DNA of 64,000 nt from Stercorarius parasiticus (Eukaryota > Chordata > Aves > Charadriiformes > Stercorariidae): positions 1 to 64,000 of the forward strand of contig VWZL01000431.1 in the NCBI GenBank assembly GCA_013396915.1, in the 5' to 3' direction. Within the stretch, counting starts at the first letter, position 1, and the number at the start of each line of letters is the position of its first letter. Position numbers and translations under genes: made by a program. Under the pieces are notes generated by a model. The model was given only the letters and a program-made list of their open reading frames with translations, had not been told where the DNA came from and searched no databases. Shown one piece after another: positions 12,210 through 25,083 of this stretch.

Positions 12210-12500
12210 ACAAAGAACTGGAAAGGATCTCCTGGGTCATCAAGCCCAGGTCCCTGTTATCAGCGTCAGCCCTGCAGCCTATAATTTATCAAGCTTCAAT
12301 TTGTTTGCAAAGGTCTGTCTTAAAATGCTGCTTCCATTATGTTGACTGGGTGGCTGTTCCAGACCTCTATCCTCTGAAGTTTCAAAACTTCTTAAGTTTT
12401 CAACGTAAGTTTAGTTAGGACAGTTTACGCTGCTTCACTCTTGCCAGCACTTCACGGTGCCAGCATTGATTTTTACCTTAAATATCTCCTTTCTCTCCCC
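12210..12500 (-). mobile_element. CR1-type LINE fragment, 3' end, antisense
   Basis: Read on the plus strand it matches the complement of the CR1 3' end: ggaaaggatctcctgggtca, then a phrase like caagcccaggtccctg, and gactgggtggctgttccag at 12344, which corresponds to the usual 'gggcaacctgttccag'. It is diverged and 5'-truncated. The right boundary is uncertain because similarity fades into a pyrimidine-rich stretch. Confidence 0.75.
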
Positions 12501-12535
12501 CATGACAGCAATCCTGTCGTCTTTTGGGTTTTTTA

Positions 12536-12665
12536 GGTTAATTTTTTTTTTGTCTCTTCTTTAGACATCTTTCATTTTCTCCTTTTCTTTCTCCTCTCTT
12601 CTTTAGCCACCTTTCACCCTTAGCCACCTTTCATCTTCTCCTACTAATTTTCATCTTGCTACATT
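12536..12665. repeat. Pyrimidine-rich (CT) tract with short direct repeat
   Basis: A strongly T/C-biased stretch containing agccacctttca twice, near 12605 and 12622. It is low-complexity and could form triplex-like structures. No gene is seen in it. Confidence 0.6.
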
Positions 12666-15600
12666 AACTTTTGTTTTCCTTGATGTGTTTCTTTGATATC
12701 CGGATGGACTGGATCCAATGCTTCCTTGTCAGCAAGAAGATCAGTTGGTAAAGATGTGTACCTCATCAGTATATCATAGTCTACTCCCAATGTTGTGGTT
12801 TATCTTATTTTTAATTTTTCCTCAATATCTTCAGTTCTATTTCCTTCAATATTTACAAGCCTTGCATAGGGTTGAGATACGATCAATGGATCCAACTGCT
12901 TACGTTATAGTCTATCTTCATGCTAATCATAGGCACAGTCTTTGTTATTTATGTCCTTTCCTTACTATCTGACCAAGTGTCAGCTATTTATTCAAAATCT
13001 TTACTTCTGGATTCCATTTCACATGCTATTTCTTCCAATATGTGGGTTATTTTAATGTATTATCTCTGTTCCCACCCTTCAAAAGAGCACATTCAGGTCT
13101 TCCAACTTCCAACTTAACACCATTTCTCGGTGTTAAACACCCTTCTCCTGAAACTGTGTATTCCTCAGTAACTTAGAGGCAATACCATTTTTTACTTATA
13201 GCTTCACTTCTTTTACTTGTTCCCATGCTCTGTCTTTCCTCGTATGTTGGTTATCCGCACTTATTTAAACCAGAGGACACCAGCCAATATTCTCACGAGC
13301 TACATTTTGCGCGATAGCCCACAGCACTCACCAGAAAGGAGGCAACTAGGATGTGGAGCCCTCCTTGACCAGAGAGGGTCCAAGTCATTCCTACATGCAC
13401 GCTCTGCTCACCCACTCACTACAGGTCGATTCTCACATAGGGCCTCCCGCATCCCATCTGTCAGCCTGAGTTACTCCACAGTTCAAATAAAAAAAAACTT
13501 CCTGCGGCCAAAAGTGGAAGGAGGAAGAAAAAGCTTGTGTCTACAGCCCAGTGTCAGGGTTTTGGGCAGATGTGACACCTGAGGTGTAGTTCCCAGGCTG
13601 TTAGTGCATTTTGCTCAGAGGTGGTGTAGTGCACAGCACTGGCTGTCCATGCCAGCTCTCCATGCATCAGATGCAGAGAGGTGGGTGCTCCAAGGTGAGA
13701 CTGACGACAAGATCAGCCTGGGCGAATGGGAAATCCTGTGCCTCATTAACATCTCAGTGCCTACGGATGGTGTGGGAGAGAGAAACCCGCCTCCAGATGG
13801 AGAAGCAGGTAAGGAAGCTGGCTGGGTGTTTTGCAAGTTGCATGGCTACAGTTAGGCACCTAAATTCCACTTTAAACCAAATGGAAGCACTTCAGTGCTT
13901 GCAAAGTTACTTCTTTATCAACAATTTGCTCATAAAACCTGAGTTCAACAAGAAATTAAAGAGAAGCTTTATGGCTGTGGACTACCTGACTTCACCAACC
14001 ACTTTAAACTCCCTACCCTCTGCGGCTCACCCGTCTGCAGAGGAGCGGTAACACCCTCGCAGCGTTTATGTAACTGCTACTCAATATTGCAGTAAGCTTC
14101 CTCCATCTGACATGTAAAACTTCCACCTGCTCAGTCGCCCAAGTCCTGACTTGAACTAACGACTCTTGATACTACAGTGCTATATTTGCTCCCAGCAGGC
14201 TGATAACAAAGTGTACAGAGGAGTGCCTGATGCAATTTATGCTATAGCCTGAGAAAATAATTGTTACACTGGCTGTTATCACCTAGCAGCAGGATCAGTT
14301 TAAGTTTGTTGCTCTCTAGAGAAGGAGGAAACCACAAATACAGTGAGAAATCCATGTGCCATGGTGTTTTAAAATGTCAGAGAGCCACTACTGTATCATT
14401 AACTATAATTTTAAGCTTTGACAATGCTGTCAATGAGCCTTGGTCTTTTGTCATCGCTGCACTACTTGTAAAAATCTGCTTCTCTCCATTGGCTTCTTCT
14501 TTCATCTCTGTGGTTGGCAGCCTCGTTATTTGTTTTTCTGCCTAATGGAAATTCTAGAACTACTGGTAGAAAGCGAAATGTTGCTATGAAAAACACATGA
14601 TTCCACCCCCCTCCTCCCTTAAATACCTCTTTCTTCCTCTCTGTTTAAAAATGAACACTTTGCAATGTGAATGAATACTCTTTCTTCCCCTCACAATTTC
14701 TTCCAAAGGCAGCAGGAGCTTTTAAAAAGCTGTTTCTCTCTAAACTTACCAGTGAGATAATTCTGAGCCACTGTGAGAAGTTTGTTTCTGCCCACCCTCT
14801 TCTCTTTTGCAGAGACATTTTCACAAATCTCCTGTTATCAGGCAGTGCTGAGAGTAGAGCAACTGTGGAGTCTCTAAAGATAAAGTACAGGAATAAACAA
14901 AACATTGTAGCATGCTTTAAAGATTTAATCCTGCTCTTCATTTGAGCATTTCCTTTGCCTCATCCACACAAAATAAATGTATAAAAAAGTCCAGCAAGTA
15001 CAAAATAACCCTCTGTATTCCACTAGCGGCTCACAGGCTTTCTGTTTAAGCAGCTTTGTAAAGCTCTGGTTATCAGTGAAGCTTCCAAACTTCTAAATCT
15101 GGAAATTTTTGTTACTACCTTTATGCTCATTTACAGGTCTGCAATCTCCATTCCTCCCCCCACCCTCCCCTTCCTTAATGCACGCCATGTTCCTGATGCT
15201 GTATGCAGAATCAGCTTTCTGGATGTTTCCTCACAAAATACAACACATCTCAGCTTATCGCCTGTAAATAGCTCCGTCTGCTTCAAAACAAAATGTGTCT
15301 AAAAAGAAACAAAAGAGAGAAAGAGCTCCATTCACCTTGCTAGAAGGTGGCCACTGGCAGTGCTTGCTCCCTCTCCATAATGCTCTGGGAAGTCAATTTA
15401 ATGAACCAGCTGGGCATTCCTTTCCCAACATTGCCTGAGATATAGCACAGGCTTTATGGTCCCCTTCTTTTCCCAGTTGTCTCGTCACATTAGAACAGGG
15501 GATGAGAGTCCAAAGGATTTAAATGCAGCATCAGCAGGGCAGACATGCTCTAACATACATGAGAGACACTTCCAGGGCTGTTGCTTTCATGAAGGAGACT

Positions 15601-16083
15601 TTTCACAGTCTTTCATTCCTGGTAGAGGTCAGTTTTAGCACAGTACTAGACACGTTCCTGGCCACGGACCAGAAGATCCACAAAGAAAGTTGACCACGGC
15701 AGCGGTGTGCTGAATTCAGTGTAACCTTATGAAAACAAGGTCCTCAGGTGACCAGGGTAACCCACTCCGTGAATTCAGGGTAGGGCTAGGTGGAAGCAGT
15801 AGTGGAGATGCTCAGCTGCACCAAGGGGCAGCTGTCCTGAGCAGGGGGCAGCCGAACCTGAGGGTGTACAGAAAACTAGAAATGCCTGGGGCTCCTCAGG
15901 TGCTAAAAAGCAAGGTGTGTTTTGTGGATGGCTCATTAATTTCCACTACAGTAGTATTTTAGATTTTTCTTTTTGTATGCGGCACTGTTCCAAAGGAGCA
16001 GCAGTTTTTACCTAGGCTGGGAAGTGCAGAAGAGAGGTGAGGTAGAAGGTGGTAGCATCGCTCTGGCTTCTCCTGCCTTGCAG
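12666..16083. other. Non-coding; no recognisable gene
   Basis: Several frames of 80-146 codons exist between 13217 and 14051, but they overlap in different frames and have no protein-like composition or splice context. The sequence at 13560-13860 reads like an old degraded repeat, unclassified. Nothing firmer can be said. Confidence 0.5.
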
Positions 16084-16465
16084 GTCATTCACTGATGTGG
16101 GCTCAGTGAGGATTTTAGCCAGAGGTCGTGCCACAAGTGCTGCACTCCAGTCCCTAGTGGATACTCTAAACTCAGCTCTTCCAAAGACGAATGGGATACT
16201 TCAGTTCTGACCCACAGCTAAATTAGTAACTAGCAACAAGCGCGGAAACCTTGCAGGTCGTTTTAAGCCTGTCCTTGGGACTTTGGCGTAACCATTGGCA
16301 TAGAGGCATCAACACGAGCAGAACACATCGAGATGCCTCAGGGAGGTCAGGTGTCTCAGACACAGCACCTCTGCTTACTGCTGAGTGCTTATAAGCTTCT
16401 GGGTGTCAGTGAAAGAAATCATCATCGTTTGTAATGCCAATAAACCTCTCTGTCTGTGATATTTC
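16084..16465 (+). other. Terminal-exon-like signal (acceptor, short ORF, polyA hexamer)
   Basis: A strong pyrimidine-rich acceptor (cttctcctgccttgcag) ends at 16083. An open frame follows from 16085 to a TGA at 16208-16210, 41 codons, beginning SFTDVGSVRILARG. An AATAAA at 16439-16444 is followed by T/GT-rich sequence. The combination suits the last exon of a coding or long non-coding transcript, but each part is common by chance and I recognise no protein. Confidence 0.15.
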
Positions 16466-18256
16466 TTCTGCCTCTGAAATCCATCACAGTAGTTGTATTC
16501 TGATGCTGACATTTGGTGGAAAACCTTCCCCTTTGCAAGAGAAACCTTCCTCAAATTGTAAGAAAAGCTAGCTCTAAACGATTTATTCAGCCCCTATGCT
16601 TATATAATAAAGCAACTGTTCGTTAACATTTTCTGCTCTTAATTTGACTGATCAAACGTGAGTTTTTAAAATTGGGGGCGGCTGGGGTGGGTGTGAAAGC
16701 AAAGGGCTGTACCTCTTAATTCGTCCAGTTCCTCGCAACACAGTGTAGCCAAACATTGCTATTATAAGCAGACAGCTCTACCTCTTCCAGGGTGCAAGTG
16801 ATGAGGGACACATATGCAAGGTGAGATCTGAAAACGTCCAAGAAAATGCAGAAGACAGAAGTTCAGTAAAAAATGAGAAGGCACCGTGCAGAAAATGAGA
16901 CAAACTGACGTGCCTGAGTGCTGGATTTCATCTTCAGAGCTCCAATTTACGTTATAAGGTTGGCGACACCCTAAGTAACCACACAATCTTCTGTTCCCAA
17001 AGTTGTTCTGACCCAGTTCTCAGGAAGCGTATGAACTGTCAGATAGGCTTAAAACAAGTAATAGGTCATGAAATGCCAGCTTGTTCTGTTAGTATTAGCA
17101 AGGGTGTCATAAAGAATGATTTTATCTTGTTAGAAGAAGAGTTTTGTGCCCAAGTTACTTCTAAACTGTGAAACGTATCTATATCCCCCACTGAATGTGT
17201 GTGTCTAACCACAGGCCAGAATGGGTATTTAAGAGAGAAAAAAAGCATGCAGCAGTGAGGAAAAAAAGGGACTTAGGAATTAGAAAGAGTTTGCTTTTCA
17301 TTTCTAGAGGCACAATGAAACTAAGTGGTTTGCATGAGCTATACTGTCAATAGCTTAAAAAGATTAGGAGAAGGGCATTCTTTTTGTGCACATGACCTTT
17401 CCAGCAGCATGGCAAATAAAATAAATAAAGAGAATAGGCCAAATCCAGAGGTGGGTTTATATTTAAACACAAAGTTTACATTCAAGTTTCTAGGAGAAGA
17501 GTTGGAACAATGTGGAGTAAGCTTGGATCTTCTCGTTCCCTTAAGATCGAATTGCACAGTATTTTTAGACTTTAATACTGTACATGTTTTGATCCAAAAT
17601 GTAGTTAGAGTCTTCTTTTGTCTTGGATCTATTCTGACTTATTAGCACTTGACATTCTATAAATTGGGGCTGGCATAGACTTTCATAGACATAAACCCAG
17701 AATTGGAGTGGGGCTGTTGGTTTGGGTTTTTTTCTTTTCAGTAAACGCAGATTTATGATGTGCCAAAACCTTTACAGATCCCTTCAATCAGAAGTCAAGG
17801 GGGAGGCTTTCAAAACATTCTAGGCTTTTTTATTTGAGCCACCTCGTAGCGTTTTTGTGCAGGCATTCCTTCCCAGCAAATAGCACAAGAGCTAGCATGC
17901 TGAACAAATAAATATACAAAGGTTACTGAATGTGCAACCCTTTCCCTCCAGGCAACCTCCTTCTACCTTGCCTGCTACACTGCAGGTTTAAATCGCAAGC
18001 ATAATTCAATCCCCTCAAAACAAACCAAACCAACCCTGTAATGATTCAGAAAAAAAGATCATTGAGTCATGGCAACTTTTTTCACGTGTGAGCTTACTGA
18101 AGATCAAAAACTTCCCGAAGTGATTTCTGTTTGTTGAAACATTCATGTAGACCTCACCTGAATGTTCACGAGGGGCTCCTGTGCATCCCGACCCCTCCAC
18201 AAGGAAAAATGTGAAGATTGCTGATGAGAAACACCAAGTTCATCTTCTTGTGAGAT
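16466..18256. other. Non-coding; no gene seen
   Basis: AT-rich. A 106-codon plus-strand frame at 17325-17645 begins with GTG, overlaps a 72-codon minus-strand frame, and lies in A/T-rich sequence, so I regard it as chance. Confidence 0.5.
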
Positions 18257-18318
18257 TTTCTAATAACCATACCTAATCATACGTAACCATACCGTGCAGT
18301 TTCTAATAACCATACCTA
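18257..18318. repeat. 19-bp direct repeats, 43 bp apart
   Basis: tttctaataaccataccta occurs exactly at 18257-18275 and again at 18300-18318. The stretch between them holds further partial copies of the core (taaccatac). It is a small degenerate minisatellite-like array. Confidence 0.8.
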
Positions 18319-20694
18319 GCCCTAATGGCATCTTGTTCAGTGCTCTTGTTATATACGTGGGGTGAAAATGGCTTAATAAGGCAAATAGTCCTGTGCCCTA
18401 AGGTAAGTTTTTTTTAATAATCTTAAATACGTAAGGCAGACTTCATGTCTTTAAAAGAAAAAAAAAAAAAGAGAGAAAGGAAGAAATAGAAGCACCCTTA
18501 CCACAGCATTTCACAACACCATATCCATACGCAAGGTTCATAGCCTGTCCAAGCCCGATGGTAAGGGGTGAGCTGTAGCGTACTCTGCATTGTCACGCAG
18601 CGAAGGCCACTTCCCCATGTGCGTGACCGCGGCTGGGCCAGCTGCTTCTCCTGCGGCGAGCCCTGTCCCAGCTCACATAGGAAGGAAGGTGAATGGGTTA
18701 AGCCTCTATTTCCACTGCTACTCTTCAGGTCATATGAAGGCTGAATAATGTCTTAATGAAGTTTTTCTAAGGTCAGATCTTGGCTTCTTTTTTTTTTTTT
18801 TATGTTGTTTACAAACAGAATTAAATCTTTGGAAAAGATATTTTAATAGAGCTTAAAACATACATGGTTAGAAGACTCGGACCTGGAATTTAATGTTTCA
18901 TGTGGAACTGATAAAAGCAGACTCTTTGCCTTTTCTTCCCTCTGTGAAAGTGGCATTAGGGATGCATTAGATGTGAAGACGTGTTAAAGGTCCTTTATCT
19001 ACTACCTAAAGCACATTAATGATCTCCTCTATCTCCAAGGAGAGCAGCACCATTCCTTTCTCAAATCCAGTTGTTTGGATGGTGGACATCACTGGCAGGG
19101 CAGATGTGACTGGCAGAGGAAATTCTCTGTTACAGCAGTCACTGGATGCAAGACACCCAGTGATTGCCTCGGGGAGGATGGCTTTGCGCACAAGAAATCC
19201 TTAGCGTTTAAGGTTTGTCGTTACATTTTCCCATGAAACCAGAATCGAAAGAAGCCCCAGTTGTCAGGAGCCTTTTTTAAGTTGACCTTATGGCCTAGTA
19301 ATTCAAAGTGTTTCTCTGGGACTTGAAAAGCATTGGCAATACGTCAGGCAATACAGGTATATAAATAAATCCTACACTTTTACTTATCTCTATATTCACT
19401 CTCATACTGCAAACTTTTCAGAGTAAGGACTGGTAGGGGCCTGCCACAGTGCAGCACACCCACTTAGAAAAAGCGGCAGCACTGGTTAAGGGTAATAAGA
19501 ATACAAAATCTAACCCATTTTTCATCTGTCAGCTAAGAGAAAATGCTACCACTAGCATTTTGGGACAGATTTCTCGTCTCCTTTGCCATGGTAGTGTTGT
19601 TCAGTGATTTCTCGTGCTACTTTCTTTACATAAGATTTCCGTTTCATTTATCCTCTCACCTTATATATTTCCCAAGGCTCAAGCTGTTTATTCTGTCTTT
19701 AACCAACAGAAATGTTCATTTTCTTTTCATTTTTTGTTCTCTCTCCATTTGTCTTCTGTTCACAACTTCATTTCTTGCTGCGGCGTCTTCTACTTCCTAT
19801 TTCTATATCTCAGTTCCTGTCCTTTGCTTCTGTCTCGTCTCAGTCTGTAATCTTGGCTTCTTTTCCTTCTCTCACCCCGTGTTTTCACAGCCTCTCTTCT
19901 TGACGTTAGTGCAGTCCTGTGGCACTACGAATAGCCTCCTAAACTCTTGGTAGCCATGTGGTTTTGCATAAGGACACACACACTTTGTTGCTTAACTAAT
20001 TGCCTTGGGCTATCTTGGGGGTCTCCCCCATTCTTCATGACTGATTCAACTGCGCAGTCACTTTGGGACTCTTAAATGTGCTAAGGAGGCTGGTCTGAAA
20101 GTGCCCATAATTAAAAACTCCTTCAGCTTTTCCCCTTTCACAGAACACAGTTTTTGTCTCTCAGAGCTGTCTTTAAATCTGTGAGTGCCCAGACAGCCTG
20201 CTCTCTGATCTCCTGTACAATGCTGGTAGAAGTTTCTCCTCAAATGCTACCTGCACATGATACCCACATTCAGAGGAGGATATGAGAAACACACCCTTGT
20301 CCCCAGCTGAGATTATCTGGGGTTCCTGATCCATGCAGACTAAGCAGTAGCTGCAAAACTGTCTAGTTCATAGTTCACATCAGTTCTCTCTCTCTCTTTG
20401 AAGTCCTCCAAGCCATTTCTTTGTGTTTGTCCACCTGCTGTCTCACTGTGTCTTCAAGCCCTGGACTCCCTGGGAAAGGCCGCACCACAACCAGCTCCCA
20501 AGTCCTGGGGGCTCCCCAGACACCCCAGCAGTGGGAGCATCCTTACTGCTATGATTAGAAATGCCCCTCACTGTTTTGCCACCACGTTCGTCTCAGCTAT
20601 TCAGAAATGAAGGCCACCCCAAGAAGAATCGCTAGGTCCCGATTCAGCCCTTTGAGCTCAGTGCAAATAGAGCCCGGTTTGAGCGAGAGCTGGA
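18319..20694. other. Non-coding, with a pyrimidine-rich stretch
   Basis: There is a T run at 18788-18801. From about 19540 to 19910 the plus strand is strongly T/C-rich, which explains the overlapping Phe/Ser/Leu-rich frames there; I do not treat them as genes. Confidence 0.55.
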
Positions 20695-21265
20695 TCTAGT
20701 CCTTAATCAGGCAGCGAGCACGGTAGTATGGCTAAGTATAGTAACCACTTAGTTTACAGTACAGTGACCCAATAATTATGCAAGATAATACTGTATGCAC
20801 TTAGCTCGCCTGTACCATTCAGGGCACTTGCCAATAATACACGAGCACATTTCATTATCTCCTTCCCCAGCTCAGGGCTCTTTATAAATGGTCTGTTTTC
20901 TCCCGAGATCACTGGAGCTATGGCATGGAAGACTGTCTAGGTATATTTAAACCCGCCGATCATTCCAACATGCTTCTTTAAAAGAAGATCATATTGTTTT
21001 TCCTGCTTTCCATTTTTGAAAGGCTAGGCTTTGGCCAGAGGGTACTCTACATATCTGGCTGCAAATAGACCGCTTGGAGCCAAGCAATGCGGTGCCTTGA
21101 CTAATTTCAGCATTCACTTAAGCTAAATTATTTATGATACTCTCTGCACAGGCATTTCTCTGTTGTTGTTGTTTTAATGTTGTAATCTCAGCCAGAATAA
21201 AAGGATAATTTGCATGTGTTTGCAGCTACCGCAGTAGCTCACACATGGCTCTGAAGACTGAAGCC
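20695..21265. promoter_or_regulatory. Candidate conserved non-coding element / enhancer
   Basis: A repeat-free, low-CpG stretch dense in transcription-factor-like words: aattatgcaagataat near 20774, taaattatttatgata near 21124, and an exact octamer ATTTGCAT at 21208-21215. This texture is typical of deeply conserved developmental enhancers in vertebrate gene deserts. Conservation itself cannot be seen from one sequence, so this is inference. Confidence 0.3.
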
Positions 21266-24200
21266 AACTACAATATATTCAAAGTTTGAACTGAGTGGCC
21301 AGAAAAAGGAAATTTTGACATGCCAGTAAATCCTGTCCCTAACGGTGAGAAAGCTTAACATTTTTACGTAAGCAGCTGAAACAACATCAGAAACATTCTC
21401 CAATGATACAGTTATTCACTTGTATCAAAAGCTCATCACCTTTGCTGCAGTAACATAAATCAGGAGGACGTGAAGCTGGGAAGGGTCTATTTTCACCTCC
21501 GAGCTGGTGTTACAGTTCCAAGTTCATCGCCAGCAGAGCGTGGCTCCATCGTTGTGAGAATGCAAAACGCCCCACAGACAAAGGGAAAAATACAGCGGGC
21601 GTTTTTAAGGAGCCTGCTAGTTTCCAGCAGGCACAAGGAACAAGAGATAAGAAGCCAAATAAAAGTTACAGGGGAATGCAGCGCAGAGAGGTACCCCCCG
21701 CTTCACTGGCTGGTGGCTTGCCAAAGAAAACAACAGAAGTGGGGATTAGAGCTTGCGACGTGCGCATTAGAGCAGGACTACCTATTCCCTGCCTTTTCTC
21801 CTCTGAAAAGCTGCCATGTGAGGAGAAACATTCCTTTTATTATTTATGGGGACAGCCACTCTTGTTTATTATGCTCGTGTTACCATGCTACTTGCCAAGT
21901 ACAAGCCCTCTTTTTCATAGAGAGGTTTTTCTTTGTACGGGGTGGGGAAGAAAAGAAAAGAAAAAAAAAACCCCACTCTGTTTGCAGAATTAGTGAGGAA
22001 ATTAAAGCCAGGGTAGAGAAAGGAGCTCTTCCTACAGAGCTGTGATTCTGCTTAGAAAGGAGGTAGGAGCGGAGCACTGCAGTGCCCCGACACCATCGTG
22101 CTCCGAGGGATGAGCAGGAGGAGATCTGCCTTGGGAGCATCCCTGCTTGCCATGGCACGGCTCAGGCACTCACATCCCTTAACAGCCCAAGGAGAAGGAG
22201 CGGAGAACTCACAGTGGAGAAAAGGTGAAACAACCAACAATCTGAACATCAGCAGTTGCGCAGCTTGTAGGAGATGGATTTTCCCCCCCTCTGTGTTTGG
22301 AACAACTTTGATGGGAAGAAAAGAAAAACAAGTTTATTCCTTATTCCTCCCCCTGCCCTCNTGAGTTCTGCAGCACAGGAGGCTCCCCAGCACCTGATTG
22401 CTTCTTTGTGCCTGTCCCCTGAAGCATGTTTAATACTGAAAGGCCTGGCCCTGGTCAGCAATTGCAAAGGAGGAAGCCTTCGGCTGCTCTTGGACCGCAG
22501 CCTTTGAACGAATGCAGGCAAGGATTTGAAACAATCTACCGAATGCAAAGTAAATCCCAAGGCAGAGGGAAGGGAAACCAGGCAACAGTTTTTTTCTGTG
22601 GTAGATGGCAGTGGATTTACTGTCTGGCAGTTCACAAACTGCCTACGGCTGGGGGAAATTGCTAGTTCAGTTCTCCCCTGTTTAACGTGATTACTGGTAC
22701 TAGTTCATAGGCTTAATTTCCTTCCCTTGAATTCTTCTCCACTAACAAAAACAAAAGAATCAAACAGGAAAAAAGCACAATAAAAATCTCTCCAAAAACA
22801 GAGAATACAAGATGCATTTTTCAAACCAGGAACCTTCACTCATTCTGTCTTCAGAAGAGATTTTTTTCTTTTTAACCAAACTATACACAGAAAGACCTTA
22901 TTCTGGAAAATGAATATGCCTTGTTCTATGGAAGGAAGAGAATTCTTTCTCCTTTCTTTTGGGAGTTTTTAAAAAAGACCCTGACTGATGTCCCGTGAGT
23001 GTATAATCTAGAAATTTAATATCTGGGTATAGCAGAAAGCAGAAAGACAATAGATTTGCAGGGGCCACATGAAAACCTGGCTCAGCCGGCTGGTGCGAGC
23101 TCTCCCCAGCCAGAAGAGAGGGATAAGTAGGAAGCTCTAGACTTCGGCATCGTAGCTCCCACACAGATGCTTGGTCCTGCCAGGAGCAGATGAGAGAGTG
23201 AACACAAAGACTCCTCTCTCACACACGATTTTTACGATTTTAGCCTTAAAATACACGTTTACAGCAACTTAGTTCCGTTTCAGAAACCACTTGTTGCTTC
23301 ACGACGGCCTTACACCAAGAGGCTGAGCAAACGTTTTCCTGTTTACCAGCAGCACAAACACCATGTGACAACAGCAATACTTCAGGTAGAGTCTTTTTTC
23401 TTTAGCGGCATGATCTGAGTTACAGGACAATTCCCAACAGCCATAAGAAACATACCATAACAAAATGTATTCCAACAAACTGCGTTTTTCATGGTATGAG
23501 GCTGCTAATATAAACACTGCAAGCAAACTATAGGTTTAACATACCAATTTACCCTTGCTTGCAGTAAGTTGCTGAGCTATTTCATCCTTAATATAGTATT
23601 AATAGTTGTTGCAAATAATGTATTTAATACCTTCCCAAGGCAAGCATCTCCAGATTATTGAATCAAGAAGAACGGTAACTTTCCATGCTCTTTCAGACCC
23701 ACCTTGGTGCATTTTGCAGATATGGTTTATTTCACAGACTGGACATGGATGTTTCATTTTTAGGTTTTCTCATAAAGAGGCAGAAATCATGGTTATGTTA
23801 TAAACAAAACACCTGATATATGGCAATGCAATACTGCTCTCCTAGTCCCTGTATTATCCTCTGAGTCCACTGCAGAATATGTTTTTGCTTGCTGATTTTA
23901 CTATCTGTTAAATATATCTTCTCTGTCACTGAGACTATCCATTTAACTTATGGCTTGCTCTGCTACTACTACACTATTTAAACATTTATAATCTTGCTTG
24001 CCAATGATTGTCTCCATGTCTCTAATTTGTTAATTAACATTTATTGCCTATCAGATTATGTTTTACTCATCGTTGGCTTAATTTAGGTTGAATAAGCCAT
24101 AAACAGTTCTTACTAGTTATTATCAGTTTAGCTCGTTACGGGATTAATGTCATGCCATTGTTGACATAAAACTACAGTAAATAATTCACTTAATTCCCTT

Positions 24201-24328
24201 CAGCCTCACCACTGTGGCAGGCACAGCGTTATTCTCCTGCTGTTGGTATCTCTGACTGCAGGGCCCTGCCCAAGCCAGACATTATGCACCAGGTTTAGAG
24301 ATGAATTATGTTCCAAAGCTCTCTTTTG
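21266..24328. other. Non-coding; contains the longest open frame and a single N
   Basis: The longest stop-free frame of the window is 21407-22045 (plus, 212 codons plus stop). It follows an acceptor-like cctttgctgcag ending at 21450. Its peptide has no recognised domain and includes a Glu/Lys run caused by an A-rich tract near 21950-21970, so chance is likely. One undetermined base is at 22361. The rest is AT-rich with no recognised repeat. Confidence 0.4.
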
Positions 24329-24349
24329 CATCATCATCATCATCATCAT
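24329..24349 (+). repeat. (CAT)7 microsatellite
   Basis: Seven perfect CAT units in tandem, followed by a T/C-rich stretch. Confidence 0.95.
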
Positions 24350-25063
24350 CTTTCACCCCCTCGCTGTCCTCACCTAATGAATGTCAAGCCAAGTCCATTA
24401 GCTTCGAGGGAATTACTTTTATTTATAGCAGGAGACGGCCGGGCTTAGTGAGCTCTACCTTCCTGCCACATCCTGATAGACATGTCTCACTCCAGTGCCC
24501 CAGCAGCCTTAGATTCTTTACTCCTTCATTTTATCCTACTTCAGGCTTATTTCTGGCTTCCTGCCCTTGTTGTTGGTTCGGGTGCTACCAGCTGAGCCCT
24601 CCCAGTCCTGCCCAGCACATCTTTTACTGCAAAGCCATTGATCCCCTCTGCGCTACTCAGTCCTCAACATTTCCACCTGCATTCCTTCCACTTGACAACT
24701 TTATAACATTTTTAGCGACTGTCTTCTAATAGAGGGTGTCTGCAGCCCCTTAATACCTTACTCCCAACCTCTGTGTATTTAAAAAAACCCCAGATTTCAT
24801 TTCTGGTGTACTATATCTGAGATGATTTTCTCTCTGAGTGACTAGTCCGTCTCACACAGAAGGATCGAGTAGGTGAGGAAATCTCTTTTCCCAGCCTCAG
24901 AGGACCTGACGTCTTCCCTCCTTTCCCTAAATTTTATCAGTCCTCTCTCAATCCCTCCGCAGTCTCAAAACAGTACACGACCACACAATTCTCTCCTTCT
25001 CAAAGCCCTCCCAAATCCTCCCAAACTTTAACCACTGCTGTAACTGATTATCTAACTCCTCTC
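24350..25063. other. Non-coding, C/T-rich
   Basis: Pyrimidine-biased plus strand with a 142-codon frame starting at 24301 that is Ser/Pro/Phe-rich because of the base bias. A 12-base T run at 25064-25075 ends it. No gene is recognised. Confidence 0.45.
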
Positions 25064-25083
25064 TTTTTTTTTTTTGTGTTTAG

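Noticed and set aside
13217..14051. Frames of 121 and 146 codons
   Set aside because: They overlap others in different frames, lack acceptor/donor context and read like degraded repeat or random sequence.
17325..17645. 106-codon plus-strand frame
   Set aside because: GTG start, AT-rich composition, an overlapping minus-strand frame, and no splice signals.
19540..19955. 136-codon Phe/Ser/Leu-rich frame and two overlapping frames
   Set aside because: All three frames are open because the plus strand is T/C-rich; hydrophobic composition follows from base bias.
22361..22361. Single N as a possible second assembly join
   Set aside because: Unlike the N at 39803, the sequence on either side is not repeated, so it looks like one uncalled base.
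24180..24275. Possible MIR-like SINE core (antisense)
   Set aside because: Only a few short words agree; too weak to call without an alignment.
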